Source: Clostridia bacterium
GTDB taxonomy: Bacteria; Bacillota; Clostridia; Oscillospirales; CAG-272
Reading direction: 5' to 3'
Length of the DNA: 8,342 bases
NCBI GenBank assembly: GCA_017451975.1
Contig: JAFTNI010000104.1
Coordinates: forward strand, 1-8,342
Shown in pieces: positions 4,913 through 8,342 of this stretch; position 1 is the first letter of the stretch; the number at the start of each line of letters is the position of its first letter. The notes under the pieces were generated by a model, which was given only the letters and a program-made list of their open reading frames with translations, made no database searches and had not been told where the DNA came from. The position numbers and the translations under genes are program-made.

Positions 4913-6781
4913 ATGAAAATATCAGAACTTGCCGCTATTAAAGAAAAAATGGAAAGCGTAGTTGCCATTCGCCAGGGCGAAAAGGTAGAGCAGAAGGAAC
5001 GCATCCACGTTCTTATTTGCGGCGGTACAGGCTGTACATCCAGCAACAGCGTTAAGATCGCTGAGTCCATGAAAAACGAGCTTGAAAAAGCAGGCATTGC
5101 AGACGAAGTTAAGGTTGTTCTTACAGGTTGCTTCGGCCTTTGCGCGCTCGGCCCCATTATGATCGTTTACCCCGAAGGTATATTCTATTCCGCAGTTAAG
5201 CTTGAGGACGTTCCCGAAATCGTAAATGAACACCTCGTTAACGGCAACGTTGTAGAACGCCTTCTTTATACAGACGAAGTTACAGGCAAGCACGTTCACT
5301 CCCTTATGGAAACAAGATTCTATAAGAGCCAGAAGCGTGTAGCGCTCCGTAACTGCGGTGCTATCGACCCTGAAAACGTTGAAGAATACATAGCAAAAGA
5401 CGGCTATGCCGCTCTTGCAAAAGCAATCACGGAAATGACACCCCAGGACGTTATCGATACAATCAAGGCTTCCGGTCTTCGCGGCAGAGGCGGCGGCGGC
5501 TTCCCCACGGGTAACAAATGGCAGTTTGCCGCAAACAGCGTTTCCGATAAGAAATACGTTGTTTGTAACGGCGACGAGGGCGACCCCGGCGCGTTTATGG
5601 ACCGTTCCATCCTCGAAGGTGACCCCCACGCTGTAATTGAAGCAATGGCTATCGCAGGCTACGCTATCGGCGCAGACGAAGGTTACGTTTACGTTCGTGC
5701 GGAATACCCCATCGCGGTAAGACGTCTTCAGAAGGCTATCGACCAGGCTCGCGAACGCGGCTTGCTCGGCAAAAACATTTTCGGCACAGATTTCAGCTTT
5801 GATATGAACATCCGCCTTGGTGCAGGCGCATTCGTATGCGGCGAAGAAACGGCTCTCCTTGCTTCTATCGAAGGCAAGCGCGGCGAACCCAAGCCCCGCC
5901 CTCCGTTCCCCGCAGTTAAAGGTCTTTTCGGCCAGCCCACTATCATCAACAACGTAGAAACATACGCAAACGTTGCCCAGATCATTCTCAAGGGTGTTGA
6001 TTGGTTCACATCCATGGGTACGGAACGCTCCAAGGGTACGAAGGTATTCGCGCTCGGCGGTAAGATCACAAACACAGGTCTTGTTGAAGTTCCTATGGGT
6101 ACAACACTCCGCACGGTTATCGAAGAAATCGGCGGCGGTATCCCCGGCGGCAAGAAGTTCAAAGCTGCTCAGACGGGCGGCCCCTCCGGCGGTTGCATTC
6201 CCGCACACCTCATCGATACACCTATCGACTACGATAACCTTATTGCAATCGGCTCTATGATGGGCTCCGGCGGTCTTATCGTAATGGACGAAACAGACTG
6301 CATGGTTGACATTGCTAAATTCTTCCTCGAATTTACCGTTGACGAATCCTGCGGTAAGTGCACACCCTGCCGTACGGGCACAATGCGCCTTCTCGAGCTT
6401 CTTGAAAAGATTACGGAAGGCAACGGCGAAATGGAAGATATCGACCGCCTTGAAGAGCTTTGCGATTACATCAAATCCGCTTCTCTCTGCGGCCTTGGCC
6501 AGACAGCTCCCAACCCCGTTCTTTCCACACTCCGCTACTTCCGCGACGAATATGTTGCACACGTTAAGGATAAGAGATGTCCCGCAGGCGCTTGCAAACG
6601 CCTTCTCACATTCTCTATCGAAGCAGATAAATGTAAGGGATGCACAGCGTGCGCAAGAAAATGCCCCGTTGGCGCTATCTCCGGTAAAGTTAGAGAAGCT
6701 CATACTATTGATACCGCTAAATGTATCAAGTGCGGCGCTTGCATAGCTACATGTAAGTTCGGCGCTATTAAGAAAGGCTAA
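4913..6781 (+). CDS. hydB: NuoF-like NADH/FMN subunit of [FeFe]-hydrogenase (HydB)
   Basis: This flavoprotein subunit exchanges electrons with NAD(H). Domains of the 622 residues are, in order: a thioredoxin-like [2Fe-2S] domain (Cys36, Cys41, Cys73, Cys77); a NuoF core with the FMN/NADH glycine-rich loop GLRGRGGGGFPTGNKW (188-203), YVVCNGDEGDPGAFMDR (215-231) and GAGAFVCGEETAL (303-315); an SLBB-like part; the NuoF [4Fe-4S] site (Cys480, Cys483, Cys486, Cys526); and two C-terminal ferredoxin-type [4Fe-4S] motifs (Cys574/577/580/584 and Cys604/607/610/614). This layout is that of HydB of bifurcating hydrogenases rather than plain NuoF, and all ligands are present. GAAAGGA lies 9 bases before the ATG. 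Only 19 bp separate it from hydA. Confidence 0.95.
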   Translation: MKISELAAIKEKMESVVAIRQGEKVEQKERIHVLICGGTGCTSSNSVKIAESMKNELEKAGIADEVKVVLTGCFGLCALGPIMIVYPEGIFYSAVKLEDVPEIVNEHLVNGNVVERLLYTDEVTGKHVHSLMETRFYKSQKRVALRNCGAIDPENVEEYIAKDGYAALAKAITEMTPQDVIDTIKASGLRGRGGGGFPTGNKWQFAANSVSDKKYVVCNGDEGDPGAFMDRSILEGDPHAVIEAMAIAGYAIGADEGYVYVRAEYPIAVRRLQKAIDQARERGLLGKNIFGTDFSFDMNIRLGAGAFVCGEETALLASIEGKRGEPKPRPPFPAVKGLFGQPTIINNVETYANVAQIILKGVDWFTSMGTERSKGTKVFALGGKITNTGLVEVPMGTTLRTVIEEIGGGIPGGKKFKAAQTGGPSGGCIPAHLIDTPIDYDNLIAIGSMMGSGGLIVMDETDCMVDIAKFFLEFTVDESCGKCTPCRTGTMRLLELLEKITEGNGEMEDIDRLEELCDYIKSASLCGLGQTAPNPVLSTLRYFRDEYVAHVKDKRCPAGACKRLLTFSIEADKCKGCTACARKCPVGAISGKVREAHTIDTAKCIKCGACIATCKFGAIKKG

Positions 6782-6800
6782 TTGAGGAGGATATAAACTA

Positions 6801-8342
6801 ATGAATAACGTAAACGTAAAAATCAACGGACGTGAATATTCCGTTCCCGCGAACTCCACAATCCTCGATGCAGCAAGAGTTGCCGGTGTGGAAATCCCCA
6901 CTCTTTGCTACCTCAAAGAAGTAAACGAAATCGGCGCTTGCCGCCTTTGCCTTGTTGAAGTTAAAGGCGCGCGCGGTCTTATGGCTGCTTGCGTAACTCC
7001 CGTTACAGAAGGAATGGAAGTTTTCACAAATACAGAAAAAGTTCAGAAAATGAGAAAGACAAACCTCGAGCTTGTTCTTTCCACACACGAAAGAAAATGC
7101 CTCTCCTGCATCAGAAGCCAGAGCTGCGAGCTCCAGAAGCTCTGCCGTGACTACGGTGTAGAAAACGAAGACCACTTCGCAGGCAAGGTTCAGCATATGC
7201 CCAAGGATGAAAGCACACCTTTCATCGTTCGTGATAACGATAAATGTATTCTTTGCCGCCGCTGCGTAGGCGCATGCAAGAATATGCAGGGCATCGGCGC
7301 TATTTCCGCGCTCGACCGCGGCTTCGATACACACATCGGCTCTGCTTTCGAAATGCCCCTCGCTGCAACGTCTTGCATCGGCTGCGGCCAGTGCGTAGTT
7401 GCTTGCCCCGTTGGCGCGCTCTATGAAAAAGACGATACAGCTCCTATCTGGGAAGCGCTCAACGACCCCACAAAGCACGTTGCTATTTGCGCAGCTCCCT
7501 CTGTTCGTGCTACTATAGGCGAATGCTTCGGCTATGAACCCGGCACAGACGTTGAAGGCAAAATGGTTGCGGCTATCAAACGCCTCGGCTTCGACGGTGT
7601 TTACGATATGAACGTAACGGCAGACCTGACAATCCTCGAAGAAGCACACGAGTTTATCGAAAGATTTACAAAGGGCGAAAACCTTCCCCTTATAACATCT
7701 TGCTCCCCCGGCTGGATCAAGTTCTGCGAACATTATTTCCCCGAATTCACAGAAAACCTTTCCTCTTGCAAATCTCCCCAGCAGATGTTCGGTGCGCTTT
7801 ATAAAACATACTATGCGCGCAAACACGGCCTCGACCCCACAGACATCGTATTCGTTTCCGCAATTCCTTGCACAGCGAAGAAGTTTGAGGTAAGACGCCC
7901 CGGCCAGTGCGCAGCAGGCGAAGGCATCTACGACGTTGACTATGCTATCACAACACGCGAGCTTGCCAGAATGATCGAAAAAGCGGGCGTTAACTTCCGC
8001 GCTCTTCCCGATGAAGAATTCGATACACCCTTCGCAACACGTTCCGGTGCAGGCGAAATCTTCGGTGCTACGGGCGGCGTTATGGAAGCTGCTCTCCGTA
8101 CGGCTGCAAACGCTATTCTCGGCACAAACCTTGAAAAGGTTGAACTCCCCGATGTTCGCGGCACTGCTCCCATCAAGTATGCAACATACAAGCTCGGCGA
8201 TATCACTGTAAACGTTGCTGTTGCTTCCGGCACGAAGAATGCAAAAGAGCTTCTTGAAAAGGTTAAAGCAGGCGAAGTTAAGGTTGACTTCATCGAAATC
8301 ATGGCTTGCCCCGGCGGCTGTGTAAACGGCGGCGGTCAGCCC
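6801..8342 (+). CDS. hydA: [FeFe]-hydrogenase catalytic subunit HydA, 3' truncated by window
   Basis: This enzyme reversibly reduces protons to H2 in the cytoplasm; with HydB/HydC it likely couples H2 to NADH and ferredoxin. The first 514 residues are present and in frame to the window end; by comparison with C. pasteurianum CpI about 60 remain. N-terminal clusters: [2Fe-2S] (Cys36, 47, 50, 64), His-ligated [4Fe-4S] (His96, Cys100, 103, 109), and two ferredoxin [4Fe-4S] (Cys149/152/155/159; Cys192/195/198/202). H-cluster domain: L1 TSCSPGW (299-305), L2 IPCTAKKFE (355-363), L3 EIMACPGGCVNGGGQP (499-514). L1 has Ser302 where CpI has a cluster-ligating Cys, with an extra Cys323 in SSCKSPQQ; L2 begins with Ile instead of Met. 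AGGAGG at 6785-6790 lies 10 bases before the ATG. Confidence 0.96.
   Translation, partial: MNNVNVKINGREYSVPANSTILDAARVAGVEIPTLCYLKEVNEIGACRLCLVEVKGARGLMAACVTPVTEGMEVFTNTEKVQKMRKTNLELVLSTHERKCLSCIRSQSCELQKLCRDYGVENEDHFAGKVQHMPKDESTPFIVRDNDKCILCRRCVGACKNMQGIGAISALDRGFDTHIGSAFEMPLAATSCIGCGQCVVACPVGALYEKDDTAPIWEALNDPTKHVAICAAPSVRATIGECFGYEPGTDVEGKMVAAIKRLGFDGVYDMNVTADLTILEEAHEFIERFTKGENLPLITSCSPGWIKFCEHYFPEFTENLSSCKSPQQMFGALYKTYYARKHGLDPTDIVFVSAIPCTAKKFEVRRPGQCAAGEGIYDVDYAITTRELARMIEKAGVNFRALPDEEFDTPFATRSGAGEIFGATGGVMEAALRTAANAILGTNLEKVELPDVRGTAPIKYATYKLGDITVNVAVASGTKNAKELLEKVKAGEVKVDFIEIMACPGGCVNGGGQP

Noticed and set aside
4922..6901. Long minus-strand open frame (659 codons) opposite the NuoF-like gene
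   Set aside because: The sense strand encodes a complete flavoprotein with all cluster ligands; the antisense frame exists because of the biased codon use of the operon.
6798..7826. Minus-strand open frame (342 codons) opposite hydA
   Set aside because: hydA is unambiguous on the plus strand; the antisense product has no recognisable motifs.

Overview
The window reads as ordinary chromosomal DNA from an anaerobic Firmicute of the Clostridia type, possibly a gut lineage. The reasons are an electron-bifurcating type [FeFe]-hydrogenase operon, strong AGGAGG-like ribosome binding sites, AT-rich promoter regions with Firmicute-style -35/-10 boxes, and a multi-hairpin intergenic repeat of a kind I recall from clostridial genomes. 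The taxonomic call is inference; there is no rRNA or marker gene here.

Layout: (1) Bases 1-340 hold no convincing gene. They are a dense series of short inverted repeats, followed at 342-369 by the terminator of galE. (2) Bases 376-1392 (minus) encode UDP-glucose 4-epimerase GalE, with its own promoter at 1442-1471. (3) Bases 1517-4012 (minus) form a tightly overlapping three-gene operon, transcribed in the order Crp/Fnr-family regulator, lipoprotein substrate-binding protein, ABC permease. It ends in a hairpin terminator at 1472-1502. No ABC ATPase gene accompanies it. (4) Bases 4013-4382 are an AT-rich divergent control region. It contains a good minus-strand promoter for the regulator operon, a 24-bp palindrome just downstream of that promoter (the likely operator), A/T tracts, and an extended -10 promoter for the rightward operon. 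(5) Bases 4383-8342 (plus) hold three consecutive genes of an NAD-linked multimeric [FeFe]-hydrogenase: a NuoE-like subunit (HydC), a NuoF-like flavoprotein with extra ferredoxin domains (HydB), and the catalytic subunit HydA, which runs off the right edge of the window.

The hydrogenase subunits should form a soluble complex. HydB/HydC exchange electrons with NAD(H) through FMN and Fe-S clusters. HydA evolves or consumes H2 at its H-cluster, usually coupled to ferredoxin in this family. The divergent regulator/transporter operon could be linked to the hydrogenase operon only through the shared control region; there is no direct evidence that the regulator acts on hydrogenase.

The window does not show an obviously new multi-gene system. 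The points most worth a second look are residue-level departures in the HydA active-site motifs (Ser for the second Cys of TSCCP with a Cys gained 21 residues later, and Ile for Met in the L2 motif), a Cys at the substrate-gate position of GalE that predicts N-acetylated sugar use, the operator palindrome, the ATPase-less transporter, and the multi-hairpin repeat.
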